Source of the DNA: Scatosoma sp964459515
Lineage (GTDB): Bacteria; Bacillota; Clostridia; Christensenellales; Borkfalkiaceae
NCBI GenBank assembly: GCA_964459515.1
Contig: CAYWML010000024.1
Coordinates: 1 to 21,347, forward strand
DNA length: 21,347 nucleotides
Direction: 5' to 3'
Part shown: positions 6,295 through 14,222 of the stretch, one piece after another
How the letters are laid out: each line of letters begins with the position of its first letter
Position numbering within the stretch: the first letter of the stretch is position 1
The notes under the pieces: model-generated
The model's database searches: none
The model's input: the letters and a program-made list of their open reading frames with translations, nothing else
What the model was told of the DNA's origin: nothing
Made by a program: the position numbers and the translations under genes

Positions 6295-7796
6295 ACGTTC
6301 TCTCCTTTGGTCTTACCGTCCGCCGAACGCTTGTATTTGATGCCGGGGTATTTCACGCGGTGGTGGTATACGCCCGTCAAGGCGTTGACGAGGGCAAGAC
6401 GAATTTTCGTCAAGTCTACCATCGTGATGTCGCACTCGGCGAATTGTTCCAAATCCATGCGCTCCTCGATGACGGAACGAATGGCGCGCTCCGTTTCCTC
6501 GGGCGAACGCGCGTTGACGGCGCGGACTGCCGCTTCCGAAGCGTCGGCAATCATGATGATCGCCGCCAGCTTGCTCTGCGGTTTCGGACCGAGATAGGAG
6601 AAGTCTTCGATGTTGAGTTCTCCGTCCGTGAGTTTCAACGCTTTCGCGTAGAAATACCGAATGGGCAACGTGCCGTGGTGCTGCAAGGCGATGTCCGCGA
6701 GGAAATCGGGCAGGCGGTTGGCTTTTATCAGTTGATAGCCGTCTTTGGCGTGCGAACGAATAATGTCGGCGGACAGCTCGGGCGTCAATTCGTCGTGCAG
6801 GTTGTACTCGCCTTGGTTTTCGGTGAAATGTTCGGGATAGTGCAACTTGCCGACGTCGTGATATAAAGCCGCCGCACGCGCCAAATCGACGTTTTCGCCG
6901 ATTGCCGCCGCGCACGCTTCCGCAAGCGTCGCGACCATCGTCGAATGGTTATACGTGCCCGGCGCTTCCGCTTTTAACTTCTTCAAAATCTTGGCGTCCG
7001 AACCGGTAAGCTCGCGCAAGCGGTAGACGGTGAGACAATTGAAAAGCACCTCGAAAAGGGGCAGGACGGCGAGGAATAAAATCGTCGAAAACACGCCGCC
7101 GAACAAGCCGTAGCCCATATCCAGCAAAATCTCCTGCCAAGCGGAAAGCCCTGCCGTGGTAGAACCGCTGACGAAGAGGGAAATACCCAACAAGAACACG
7201 ATCGTATCGATCGGAATGACGATAAATAAACCGATGAGCACGATACGAAAACGGGTGCGCGCTTTGCCTGCGAAGAAAATGGCGAACATACCCGCCGAAA
7301 AGGCGATCATCAACGAGGAATAGGCGTTTTGGGGAGGGGTGGAGACCGAAGCCGTGTCCAAAATAAACACGACGAGGGCGGCGACGATATTCATAAAGAT
7401 CGCCGCGCGACGGTGCACGAGCACGTACACGAGCAACGCCACGAGTGCTACGGGACGGGCGTAGACGTTTACCTTATCGCCGATAAGGCATGCCAAAGCC
7501 ACGTATAAATCGAGTATCGTGAACAACAGCGCGATGTTTTTGCCCGAAGCAAGCATATCCCTGTCCTCGAAGAAGAAATACAGGTACATGATGACCATCA
7601 TTAAAAACAGACAGAACAGCGCGTATAGGTATTGCGCGCCGTGCGATTTCAAATCGCTCGTGAAATTGCCGAATTTATCCCAAAGCAGCAATATGCCGCT
7701 GAGCGTTGACAAGATTAGGAAATGCAACAAAAACAATAGTACGCTTTTCCAAACGCTGTGTTTCGTCCATTCCTTTCCGTATTCCTTTGCAATCAT
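6291..7796 (-). CDS. pgpH: Short PgpH-like membrane HD phosphodiesterase (c-di-AMP), lacking the extracellular HDED domain
   Basis: 501 residues from ATG 7796; an AAAGGAG site overlaps the end of phoH. Around seven membrane segments (about 15-38, 55-75, 88-106, 114-148 as two, 160-205 as two, 228-252) are followed by a cytosolic HD domain. Metal ligands are all visible: H284 (TYNHST), H313-D314 (YHDVGK), H349 (SHAKDG), H373-H374 (QHHGT), D418 (IADASEA). The family (PgpH/YqfF) degrades cyclic di-AMP. Family members are usually about 700 residues, with an N-terminal extracellular 7TMR-HDED domain after a first helix. Here the protein enters the membrane directly and that domain is missing. The upstream in-frame extension to 7895 runs inside phoH and is not protein-like. 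Enzyme assignment is strong; sensory input is probably altered. Confidence 0.9.
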   Translation of the reverse strand: MIAKEYGKEWTKHSVWKSVLLFLLHFLILSTLSGILLLWDKFGNFTSDLKSHGAQYLYALFCLFLMMVIMYLYFFFEDRDMLASGKNIALLFTILDLYVALACLIGDKVNVYARPVALVALLVYVLVHRRAAIFMNIVAALVVFILDTASVSTPPQNAYSSLMIAFSAGMFAIFFAGKARTRFRIVLIGLFIVIPIDTIVFLLGISLFVSGSTTAGLSAWQEILLDMGYGLFGGVFSTILFLAVLPLFEVLFNCLTVYRLRELTGSDAKILKKLKAEAPGTYNHSTMVATLAEACAAAIGENVDLARAAALYHDVGKLHYPEHFTENQGEYNLHDELTPELSADIIRSHAKDGYQLIKANRLPDFLADIALQHHGTLPIRYFYAKALKLTDGELNIEDFSYLGPKPQSKLAAIIMIADASEAAVRAVNARSPEETERAIRSVIEERMDLEQFAECDITMVDLTKIRLALVNALTGVYHHRVKYPGIKYKRSADGKTKGENV

Positions 7797-7803
7797 CTTT
7801 CGT

Positions 7804-8850
7804 TTACTCCTTTCCGCCGTCCTGCGCGCTTCTCGCGCGGCGCGGAGGTCTTTCTTGATTTTCGTGCGATTGCGCCGTGGCGTTCGTCCGTTCAAAATCC
7901 TTTTCGTACGCGCGAATAATGCGCATTACGAGCGGATGCCGCACGACGTCCTTCGCCGTCAATCGGCAAACGGCAACCCCGTCTACGTCCTCTAAAATCG
8001 ACGTCGCGTGGACTAAGCCGCTCGCTTTTCCGTCTAAGTCTATCTGCGTTACGTCGCCCGTGACGACGACTTTGCTACCCTCGCCGATACGCGTTAGGAA
8101 CATTTTCATCTGCTCTTTCGTCGTGTTTTGCGCTTCGTCCAAAATGATAAACGCGTTCGACAGCGTTCTGCCGCGCATATACGCGAGCGGCGCGACTTCC
8201 ACACTGCCTTTTTCCAGCATACGCGCGTACGCTTCCACGCCGAGCAGCTCCTGCAAGGCGTCGTACAACGGGCGCAGGTAGGGATCGACTTTCGTTTGCA
8301 AATCGCCGGGGAGGAAGCCGAGCTTTTCGCCTGCCTCCACCGCGGGACGGGTGAGAATAATCTTCTCCGCCTGACGGCTCTTGTACGCGGCAACCGCCAT
8401 ACAGACGGCGAGATAGGTCTTTCCCGTGCCGGCAGGACCTACGCCGAAAGTCACCGTGTTTTTCCGAACGGCTTCTACGTATTCCCTTTGTCCCACCGTT
8501 TTGCATTTGATCTGCCTGCCGCGCGCCGTCACCGCGATCGCGCCGTCCGAAAGCCGAGCGATGTCCTCGATTCTGCCCTCTTTGGCAAGTTCGATACAAT
8601 ACGCCATGCGGCCTTTGTCGATCTCTTCGCCCGAATCCGCAAGTTGCAACACCGCGCCGAGCGTTTGCGCGCCCAAGCGCACGGCTTCTTCTTCGCCCTC
8701 TAGGCGAATTTTTACGCCGTCTACGTAGGCAAGCACGCCCAATTCCCGTGAAAAGAAAGTCAAGTTTTCGTCGAACGCGCCGAGAAGCCGCGCCAGCCTG
8801 TCCGACGTTTTCACGTCTACCGTTTGTTTGATTTTCGTCGCGTTTGCCAA
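7804..8850 (-). CDS. phoH: PhoH family ATPase
   Basis: 348 residues when started at TTG 8850, which has AGGAGG seven bases upstream; an ATG 63 bp further up has no such site and sits in a hairpin. PhoH-like (YlaK/PhoL group) P-loop ATPase, widely paired with YbeY and probably active in RNA metabolism. Walker A is GPAGTGKT (138-145), Walker B is ILDEAQN (236-242), and TGD at 264-266 is a sensor-type motif; an RNA-binding-like N-terminal region precedes the ATPase core. The C-terminal tail from about 322 is charged and low-complexity. It lies 72 bp after yqfD and 7 bp before the pgpH-like gene. Confidence 0.93.
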   Translation of the reverse strand: MANATKIKQTVDVKTSDRLARLLGAFDENLTFFSRELGVLAYVDGVKIRLEGEEEAVRLGAQTLGAVLQLADSGEEIDKGRMAYCIELAKEGRIEDIARLSDGAIAVTARGRQIKCKTVGQREYVEAVRKNTVTFGVGPAGTGKTYLAVCMAVAAYKSRQAEKIILTRPAVEAGEKLGFLPGDLQTKVDPYLRPLYDALQELLGVEAYARMLEKGSVEVAPLAYMRGRTLSNAFIILDEAQNTTKEQMKMFLTRIGEGSKVVVTGDVTQIDLDGKASGLVHATSILEDVDGVAVCRLTAKDVVRHPLVMRIIRAYEKDFERTNATAQSHENQERPPRRARSAQDGGKE

Positions 8851-8875
8851 CGTTGCTCCTCCTAAAAAGTGCGTT

Positions 8876-8911
8876 GCGTTTTTTATTCGGCAACGGATTG
8901 CCGAAAAACGC
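8876..8911. other. Long imperfect hairpin between yqfD and phoH
   Basis: The plus strand shows an 8-bp stem TTCGGCAA-CGGA-TTGCCGAA (8886-8905) extended by GCGTTT (8876-8881) pairing with AAACGC (8906-8911), with a small TTTA bulge. It fills most of the 72-bp gap between yqfD and the phoH ribosome binding site. It may be an RNA-processing or attenuation structure separating sporulation genes (yqfCD) from growth genes (phoH onward). This is inference. Confidence 0.55.
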
Positions 8912-8922
8912 ATACTGCCGAA

Positions 8923-9846
8923 TTAAAAATTCATGCGTTCCAAAACCGTGTATTCGATCTCCACGCGATAGGCGTTTTCCCCGACGGGCGATACCGTGCG
9001 GCGTTCTATCTTTTCCGCTTCGGCAAGTCCCAACGCAAGGTACGCCGCCGCGAACGCTTCTTCCTCGTCCGCCGCTTCTATTTCGCCGACGAACGAACAG
9101 CCGAGCCGCACGCGCGCGACGACTTCCGTCGCCACCGTCCTTCCGTCTTGCGAGGAAAGCTCCGCCGCCACCAGCGTTTCGCCTGCGCGCACATCGTCGC
9201 CGACTTGCTTTTTTGCCGCGCCGCGTAAAACGACCGCGGAAAGCACTTTGCCGTCCCGTCGCGCCGTCATATCGCCCGTTTGCCGCCGCGGTTTTGCGAA
9301 CGGCGAAGTGCGAAGCTCGACGACGAGCCGATAGCCCTCTTTACGGACGGACGCGTACTCTACGTCCGCAATGCGCAACAACTGCGCCGCGACCGCGTCT
9401 TCTTTGCCCGTGCGATAGGGGGCGAACAGCCGAACGCCGTTTTCTCGCAACGCCGCGCGTACTTCGCGCGCGTAAACGCTCGTGCCGCGAAACTCTAAGG
9501 CGAATACGTAGCCGTCGGAGATAAGCAATATCGCCAGCGCGAGCAAGCCGCCGAAAAGCAGACCTGCCCTTTTGCGCGCCGCCGCGAGGCATTTTCCGAA
9601 GCCGACCGCGCCCATGCGACGAACGGCGTACGGCGCGTATCCGCTTCCATTATAGCACACGTCGGGATAAATTGCAAAAACTTTTTCACTATCTTTTCTC
9701 GTTACGCAAAAAACTATTTGATTTTCGGCGATTTTTTTCGCGCGATAGACGGCTACGCCTGCGCGGCGAAGGCGCAACAACGCCCGTTCGGGCATCAGAC
9801 CTTGCAACAAAATACGCTCGCCCGTCCACAATCGCGGCGCGTTCAT
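8923..9846 (-). CDS. yqfD: Sporulation protein YqfD
   Basis: 307 residues from ATG 9846, overlapping the yqfC stop by four bases (ATGA). YqfD is a membrane-anchored protein made under SigE in the mother cell and found in spore-formers. One strong membrane segment at about 94-116 separates a cytosolic N-terminal part from an exported C-terminal part. It is shorter than the roughly 400 residues I recall for the Bacillus protein. The longer in-frame extension to 9966 overlaps yqfC and is rejected. Position between yqfC and phoH supports the call as much as sequence does. Confidence 0.85.
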   Translation of the reverse strand: MNAPRLWTGERILLQGLMPERALLRLRRAGVAVYRAKKIAENQIVFCVTRKDSEKVFAIYPDVCYNGSGYAPYAVRRMGAVGFGKCLAAARKRAGLLFGGLLALAILLISDGYVFALEFRGTSVYAREVRAALRENGVRLFAPYRTGKEDAVAAQLLRIADVEYASVRKEGYRLVVELRTSPFAKPRRQTGDMTARRDGKVLSAVVLRGAAKKQVGDDVRAGETLVAAELSSQDGRTVATEVVARVRLGCSFVGEIEAADEEEAFAAAYLALGLAEAEKIERRTVSPVGENAYRVEIEYTVLERMNF

Positions 9847-10100
9847 CGGCGTTCCCCGACGGTGCGTAAGGAGAGAATTTTGCCGTCCAATTGCAGATCG
9901 CCGTCGCAATATTTGCGTATGGATAAGCCGCTGCCCTCCACCTCGACGAGCGTTTCGGAAAAACATACGACGATGCGTTCTTCGGAGAAAGAGTCCAACG
10001 CTTTTACGCCCTCGAAATAGCCGCCGCCCCTCGGCACGACGATACAGCGCGAAAACGCGCCGCCGTCTGCGTTTTTGAAAATTTCGTCATACAGCCGCAT
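9843..10100 (-). CDS. yqfC: YabP/YqfC family sporulation protein
   Basis: 85 residues from ATG 10100, a small beta-rich YabP/YqfC family protein (KALDSFSEERIVVCFSET, then EVEGSGLSIRKYCDGDLQLDG). This family is confined to endospore formers and is paired with yqfD. No Shine-Dalgarno site is seen; instead a SigE-like promoter ends six bases before the ATG (see the promoter entry). First gene of the long unit; upstream DNA is repeat island 2. Confidence 0.88.
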   Translation of the reverse strand: MRLYDEIFKNADGGAFSRCIVVPRGGGYFEGVKALDSFSEERIVVCFSETLVEVEGSGLSIRKYCDGDLQLDGKILSLRTVGERR

Positions 10101-10106
10101 ACCCGT

Positions 10107-10135
10107 ATTATATGAAAGTTTGCGGCGGAATATGC
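10107..10135 (-). promoter_or_regulatory. SigE-type sporulation promoter of yqfC-yqfD
   Basis: On the minus strand GCATATT (10129-10135) and CATATAAT (10107-10114) are separated by 14 bp. As I recall, the Bacillus SigE consensus is KMATATT, 14-15 bp, CATACAHT: the -35 matches at all seven positions and the -10 at all but one. yqfC-yqfD is a SigE-controlled operon in B. subtilis, which supports the reading. The -10 ends six bases before the ATG, so transcription would begin at or next to the start codon. Confidence 0.7.
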
Positions 10136-10241
10136 CGCGAGTGGGCGTGGAGGCGATGACGAGCTTGCGTTCCGCGGCAATCCAAGGGATTGCCACGAGA
10201 TTGCCGCGTCGCTTCGCTCCTCGCAATGACGGACGGGGGGG

Positions 10242-10341
10242 NNNNNNNNNNNNNNNNNNNNNNNNNNNNNNNNNNNNNNNNNNNNNNNNNNNNNNNNNNN
10301 NNNNNNNNNNNNNNNNNNNNNNNNNNNNNNNNNNNNNNNNN
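10242..10341. other. Assembly gap (100 N)
   Basis: Exactly 100 unknown bases, flanked left and right by near-identical repeat sequence ending in TGACGGACGGGGG. The true size and content are unknown; the round length points to a scaffolding placeholder. Confidence 0.97.
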
Positions 10342-10588
10342 GGATTGCCACGAGATTGCCGCGTCGCTTCGCTCCTCGCAATGACGGACGGGGGGGCGTT
10401 TTCGCATCATGCAATAACGAGCTTGCGTTCCGCGGCAATCCAAGGGATTGCCACGAGATTGCCACGGCGCGTTCCGCGCCTCGCAATGACGGGCGAGGGA
10501 CACTTTCCGCGCCTCGCAATGACGGGCGAGGGACACTTTCCGCGCCTCGCAATGACGGACGGGGGCAGGGGTGCGGCTGTCGCCGCCT

Positions 10589-10750
10589 GAACGCCTTGCG
10601 GCGTTGGAACGCGAGCGAAGCTTGCTTGTAGTGTAAATAGTGCGCGACTGTCGTCGCGTAGAACGCCTTGCGGCGTTGGAACGCGAGCGAAGCTTGCTTG
10701 TAGTGTAAATAGTGCGCGACTGTCGTCGCGTGGAACGCCTTGCGGCGTTG
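10589..10750 (+). repeat. 72-bp tandem repeat (2.25 copies)
   Basis: Units at 10589-10660 and 10661-10732 are identical except for the last base; an 18-base partial unit follows at 10733-10750. Each unit starts with an AACGCC-TTGC-GGCGTT hairpin and contains GCGAC/GTCGC arms. No open frame suggests coding. Confidence 0.9.
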
Positions 10751-10752
10751 AG

Positions 10753-10830
10753 TTCGCAGCGGGGCGTTGCCCCCTGCACCCCCACAAGGAGCAACGCTCC
10801 TTGACCACGGGTTGAGATTGCCGCGGCGCG
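10753..10830 (+). repeat. Second repeat type (class B), copy 2
   Basis: Matches 4583-4660 with two mismatches over 78 bp, including the GGGGC-GTT-GCCCC and AAGGAGC-AAC-GCTCCTT hairpins and the following GAGATTGCC. The two copies sit about 6 kb apart in different islands. Confidence 0.85.
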
Positions 10831-10843
10831 TTTGCGCGCCGCG
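10822..10843. terminator. Strong hairpin just after clc
   Basis: A degenerate core copy has become a perfect 9-bp hairpin, CGCGGCGCG-TTTG-CGCGCCGCG, 18 bp after the clc stop codon. It lacks a U tract, so as an intrinsic terminator it is incomplete. It may stall polymerase or protect the mRNA 3' end. Role inferred. Confidence 0.4.
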
Positions 10844-10860
10844 CGATGACGGGGAGCGGT

Positions 10861-12477
10861 TTAGCCGAGAATATGCTCCAAATCGCTCTTGGCGCGTTGC
10901 GGTTCGTCGGTTTTGCAAACGATCGTCAGGACGTCGCCGCCGCGGAGCTGCGTGTCGCCGTCGGGCAAAATCACCTCTTCGCCGCGACGAATTTCCGTTA
11001 CGCGTGCGTTCGCAGGCCATAAAACGTCGCGGACTTCGCGCTTATCCGCCATAGAACCGTGCGCTACGCCGAAAACAAATACTTCCCGTACCGCGCGTTC
11101 GCGTATGCCCGTTTCTTCTTCATACGCCTCCAAAAGCTCTTCGTAAATGCCGTCCGTACGCGACATTTCGCCGATCATGTAGCCGATCGATACGCCGATG
11201 ACGACGGGAAGAAGGGGCGCGAAACTGCCCGTAAATTCGCAAATCATGATAATCGCCGTCAAAGGCGCTTTTACCACGGTCGTGAAAAAGGAAGCCAAGC
11301 AAATCATCACCATGAGGTCGGCGTACGGGCGCATATTCGGAACGACGGATATCCACGCTTGATTGAGCAAACAGCCGAGGCACGCGCCGACGGCGATAAT
11401 CGGAATGAAGATGCCGCAGGGCAAGCCTGCGCCGACATTGACGCTCGTAATCAGCGTTTTCAAAAGCAATACGCAAAGGAGCGTCCATACGAGCGATTGT
11501 CCGAAAAGGCTTTCCGTCGTCGGTTCTCGCACGCCGCCCATCGTGCCGAGAGATTCTATCAAATCGTGTCCGCCGCCCATCGCGCCTACGGCAAGCAGAC
11601 TGACGACGCCGCCGACAAGCACGGCTACGAGTATGCGCAGACCGTGCGTAAACTCCGCGCGTTTCGCTTTCAGCCGTGAAAACCGATCGCGCATAAGAAA
11701 ACACAAGCGGTAAAAACCCACGCCAGCCAAGCCGCAAACCGCGCCCGATAAAACGACGAACCCGTAATAGCGCAGGGGCAGGGCGTTGAATACATAGGAA
11801 TGGAAGGAACTGACAATCTCCATGCCGAACAGCTTATATAACACCGAACGCGTCAATACGCCGAAGATAACGGACGAGAAAGCGCAAATAAAGACTTCGG
11901 GCGTGAAGCGTTTGTGCGCTTCTTCGAAAGCGAATACGATGCCCGTAAGCGGTGCGTTCGACGCCACGGCAAGCCCCGTGCACGCGCCGCCCGTAATTTG
12001 ATAACGGCGCACCATTTCGTCTCTGCCGAGCATACTCGCTACGCCGTCCCCTGCCGCCGCGCCGATAAATACGCTCGGTCCTTCCGATCCGATGGAAAGC
12101 CCCATGAAAATACTTAAAAGGCTCGCCGCGAACATGGAAGTCAAATCCCGATACCAACGAAAACGCACGATACCGCGCGTTGCGCCCTCTGCCTGCGGAA
12201 TGCCGCAACCGCGTATTGCCGAGGACACTTTGACGAGCGCGCCGATAAGCACCGCGCCGAACGCAAGCACAAACAATAAGAGCGGAATAAAAAGGGGATT
12301 GGCGCGTACGAACGCGTAGACGTTCCTCGAAAGTTCCTCGCCCTTGTGGGTGAGGATATTGAACAGCGTGACAATCGCGCCGGCAAAAACGCCCGTAACG
12401 CTGCCGAACAGCACCAACTCGATAAAGCTACGGTAAAGATTGCCGCGATTATGCTTTTGCTTTATGCTTTTTCGCAT
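10861..12477 (-). CDS. ClC family chloride/proton antiporter with C-terminal TrkA-C domain
   Basis: 538 residues from ATG 12477 (AAGGAG ten bases upstream). About ten or more membrane helices with the ClC signatures: GCGIPQ (90-95), GSEGP (130-134) with the gating glutamate E132, FAFEEAHKRF with the proton-path glutamate (E185/E186), and GLPCGIFIP (351-359). The gate and proton glutamates suggest a 2 Cl-/H+ exchanger and not a passive channel. The serine of the classic GSGIP motif is cysteine (C91) here. Residues about 460-538 form a TrkA-C/RCK-C type regulatory domain (LRGGDVLTIV). It starts 14 bp after the ABC gene, so all three genes probably share one transcript. An upstream extension to 12594 lies inside that ABC gene and is rejected. 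Confidence 0.93.
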   Translation of the reverse strand: MRKSIKQKHNRGNLYRSFIELVLFGSVTGVFAGAIVTLFNILTHKGEELSRNVYAFVRANPLFIPLLLFVLAFGAVLIGALVKVSSAIRGCGIPQAEGATRGIVRFRWYRDLTSMFAASLLSIFMGLSIGSEGPSVFIGAAAGDGVASMLGRDEMVRRYQITGGACTGLAVASNAPLTGIVFAFEEAHKRFTPEVFICAFSSVIFGVLTRSVLYKLFGMEIVSSFHSYVFNALPLRYYGFVVLSGAVCGLAGVGFYRLCFLMRDRFSRLKAKRAEFTHGLRILVAVLVGGVVSLLAVGAMGGGHDLIESLGTMGGVREPTTESLFGQSLVWTLLCVLLLKTLITSVNVGAGLPCGIFIPIIAVGACLGCLLNQAWISVVPNMRPYADLMVMICLASFFTTVVKAPLTAIIMICEFTGSFAPLLPVVIGVSIGYMIGEMSRTDGIYEELLEAYEEETGIRERAVREVFVFGVAHGSMADKREVRDVLWPANARVTEIRRGEEVILPDGDTQLRGGDVLTIVCKTDEPQRAKSDLEHILG

Positions 12478-12491
12478 AGCCTTTTCGCTCC

Positions 12492-14222
12492 TTACAAGGA
12501 ATAGTACAATTTGCGGTACGCGCCGTGCAACGCCAACAACTCTTCGTGCGTGCCCTGTTCTACGACGCGCCCATCTTCCATGACGAGAATGCAATCGGCG
12601 TTGCGTATCGTGGATAAACGGTGCGCGACGATAAAGGTCGTTCTGCCCTGCATGAGTTTCCCGAAAGCGTCCCCGATCTTACGCTCCGTACGCGTATCGA
12701 TAGACGACGTCGCTTCGTCCAAAATCAACATGGACGGCTTGGTGAGCATAACGCGCGCTATGCACAAAAGCTGCTTTTGCCCTTCGGACAAGCCGCCGCC
12801 CTCGTTTAGCGGCGTATCGTAGCCTTGCGCCATACGCTTTATGAACGAATGCGCGTGCGCCGCTTTCGCCGCCGCCACCATTTCTTCGTCCGAGCACTGC
12901 GGCGCGCCCAGTTTGAGATTTTCGCGTACCGTGCCGCTTTTCAGCCATGTTTCCTGCAATACCATGCCGTATTGCGAACGCAACGAACGGCGCGTGACTT
13001 CCCGTATATCCTGCCCGTCCACCGATATCGCGCCGCCGTTGACGTCGTAAAAACGCATCAAAAGGTTGATAAGCGTGGTCTTGCCCGAACCCGTCTTGCC
13101 GACGATTGCGACGCGTTGCCCCGTCACGGCGGAAAGGGATAAGTCTTCGATGAGCGGTTTATTCGCCGTATAGGAGAAAGCTACGCGCTCCAAGCGCACG
13201 TTGCCCTGCGTATTTTGCAAATCGCGGTTGCCTTCGTCGGAGATCTCCGACGGCTCGTCTATCAATTCGAATATGCGCGCCGCGCAAACGAACGCGCTCT
13301 TCAATTCGGTGATTACGCCCGAAATTTCGTTGAACGGCTTCGTGTATTGGTTGGCGTAGGAAAGGAACTTCGTCCACGCGCCGACGGAAAAACCGCCGCC
13401 GATGACTTCCAACGCGCCGAGCAACGCGACGAGGGCGTAAATGAGGTTGTTGATAAACCGCGTGGAGGGGTTGGTCAACGAGGAATAAAAAGTGGCGTTT
13501 AAGGAGGCGTTTTTCAAACGCTCGTTAATCTCGTCGAAGCGCGCTTCGTTTTCCTTTGCGTGCCCGAACGCGCGCGTAAGCTTCAAGCCGCCGATCGCCT
13601 CTTCGGCGAAACCCGTCTGCTCTCCGCGCACCGCCGTTTGCTCCACGAAAAATTTATGCGTGTGCGTTGCGATAAAGCGCGCGACGAAAAGGGAAAGCGG
13701 CGTCACCAAGACGACGACCAAGCCGATCTTTACACTGGTAAGCAACATGAAAGCGATTGTGCCGACAATCGTCATGACGCCCGTGAAAAATTGCGTAAAA
13801 CCGAGCAACAGTCCGTCGGCGAACTGGTCGGCATCCGCCACCACGCGGCTGACGGTATCCCCGTGCGAGTGCCCGTCGATATACTTTAAGGGCAACGCGC
13901 CGATCTTCGCGAACGCGTCTTTGCGGATATCGCGCACGACGTTGCAGGAAATGCGGTTGTTGCAAAGGCTCATCAGCCATTGCGCCAAGGCGGCTACGCC
14001 TGCCGCTACGCCCGTTTTCAAAAACAGCGCGTACAACCTCTCCCACGAAACGCCCGTTTCCGCGATACAGTCTACGGCGTCCCCGAACAGCACGGGCACG
14101 CACAGCGTCGCCGCCACCGATACGACGGCGCACAGCAACGAACCGATAAGCGCGAGGGGGTATTTTCCTACATAGCGGAGCACGCGCGAAAGCGTTCCGC
14201 TCTCTTTTTTCATCGTTCGCAT
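12492..14222 (-). CDS. Heterodimeric ABC exporter, half-transporter with consensus ATP site residues
   Basis: 576 residues: six membrane helices (about 20-300, ABC transporter type 1 fold) fused to an ATPase domain. Walker A GKTGSGKTT (375-383), Q-loop Q423, signature LSEGQ (478-482), Walker B ending LDEATS with catalytic E503, and H534 in AHRLST. I choose ATG 14222, which has GGAGG seven bases upstream; the next ATG at 14213 is too far from it. The start overlaps the upstream ABC gene by 13 bp. With its degenerate partner it should form an asymmetric exporter of the BmrCD / TM287-288 kind. Substrate (drug, lipid or peptide) unknown. Confidence 0.92.
   Translation of the reverse strand: MRTMKKESGTLSRVLRYVGKYPLALIGSLLCAVVSVAATLCVPVLFGDAVDCIAETGVSWERLYALFLKTGVAAGVAALAQWLMSLCNNRISCNVVRDIRKDAFAKIGALPLKYIDGHSHGDTVSRVVADADQFADGLLLGFTQFFTGVMTIVGTIAFMLLTSVKIGLVVVLVTPLSLFVARFIATHTHKFFVEQTAVRGEQTGFAEEAIGGLKLTRAFGHAKENEARFDEINERLKNASLNATFYSSLTNPSTRFINNLIYALVALLGALEVIGGGFSVGAWTKFLSYANQYTKPFNEISGVITELKSAFVCAARIFELIDEPSEISDEGNRDLQNTQGNVRLERVAFSYTANKPLIEDLSLSAVTGQRVAIVGKTGSGKTTLINLLMRFYDVNGGAISVDGQDIREVTRRSLRSQYGMVLQETWLKSGTVRENLKLGAPQCSDEEMVAAAKAAHAHSFIKRMAQGYDTPLNEGGGLSEGQKQLLCIARVMLTKPSMLILDEATSSIDTRTERKIGDAFGKLMQGRTTFIVAHRLSTIRNADCILVMEDGRVVEQGTHEELLALHGAYRKLYYSL

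Larger units (their letters stand above)
10161..10857 (+). repeat. Repeat island 2, between yqfC and the clc gene
   Basis: Core copies begin at 10199, 10354, 10457 and 10816, with two truncated copies forming a 33-bp tandem (10488-10520, 10521-10553). Upstream hairpins read GGCAATCC-AAG-GGATTGCC. Cores at 10199 and 10354 use TCGCTTCGCTCC in the inner part; the one at 10457 uses GGCGCG-TTC-CGCGCC. The island also contains a 100-N gap, a 72-bp tandem repeat and a class B repeat. No coding region is supported in these roughly 700 bp. Confidence 0.9.

Noticed and set aside
8844..9524. Long plus-strand open frame over phoH/yqfD
   Set aside because: Arginine- and proline-rich shadow of GC-rich codons in yqfD; no start signals and no family resemblance.
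10242..10341. Possible missing gene in the N gap
   Set aside because: The flanks are near-identical repeat copies, so a collapsed repeat is the simpler explanation; nothing can be claimed about the content.
10161..10857. CRISPR array
   Set aside because: Repeats are palindromic, irregularly spaced and of variable length, without unique spacers of constant size; no cas genes are present.
10004..11020. Open frames with RHCEERSDAAIS / SVIARSEATRQSR type peptides
   Set aside because: These are translations of the dispersed hairpin repeats, partly running through N gaps. Such peptides are often mis-annotated as proteins.
12478..12594. N-terminal extension of the ClC protein
   Set aside because: It overlaps the upstream ABC gene and reads as an arginine-rich shadow; the ATG at 12477 has a good ribosome site.
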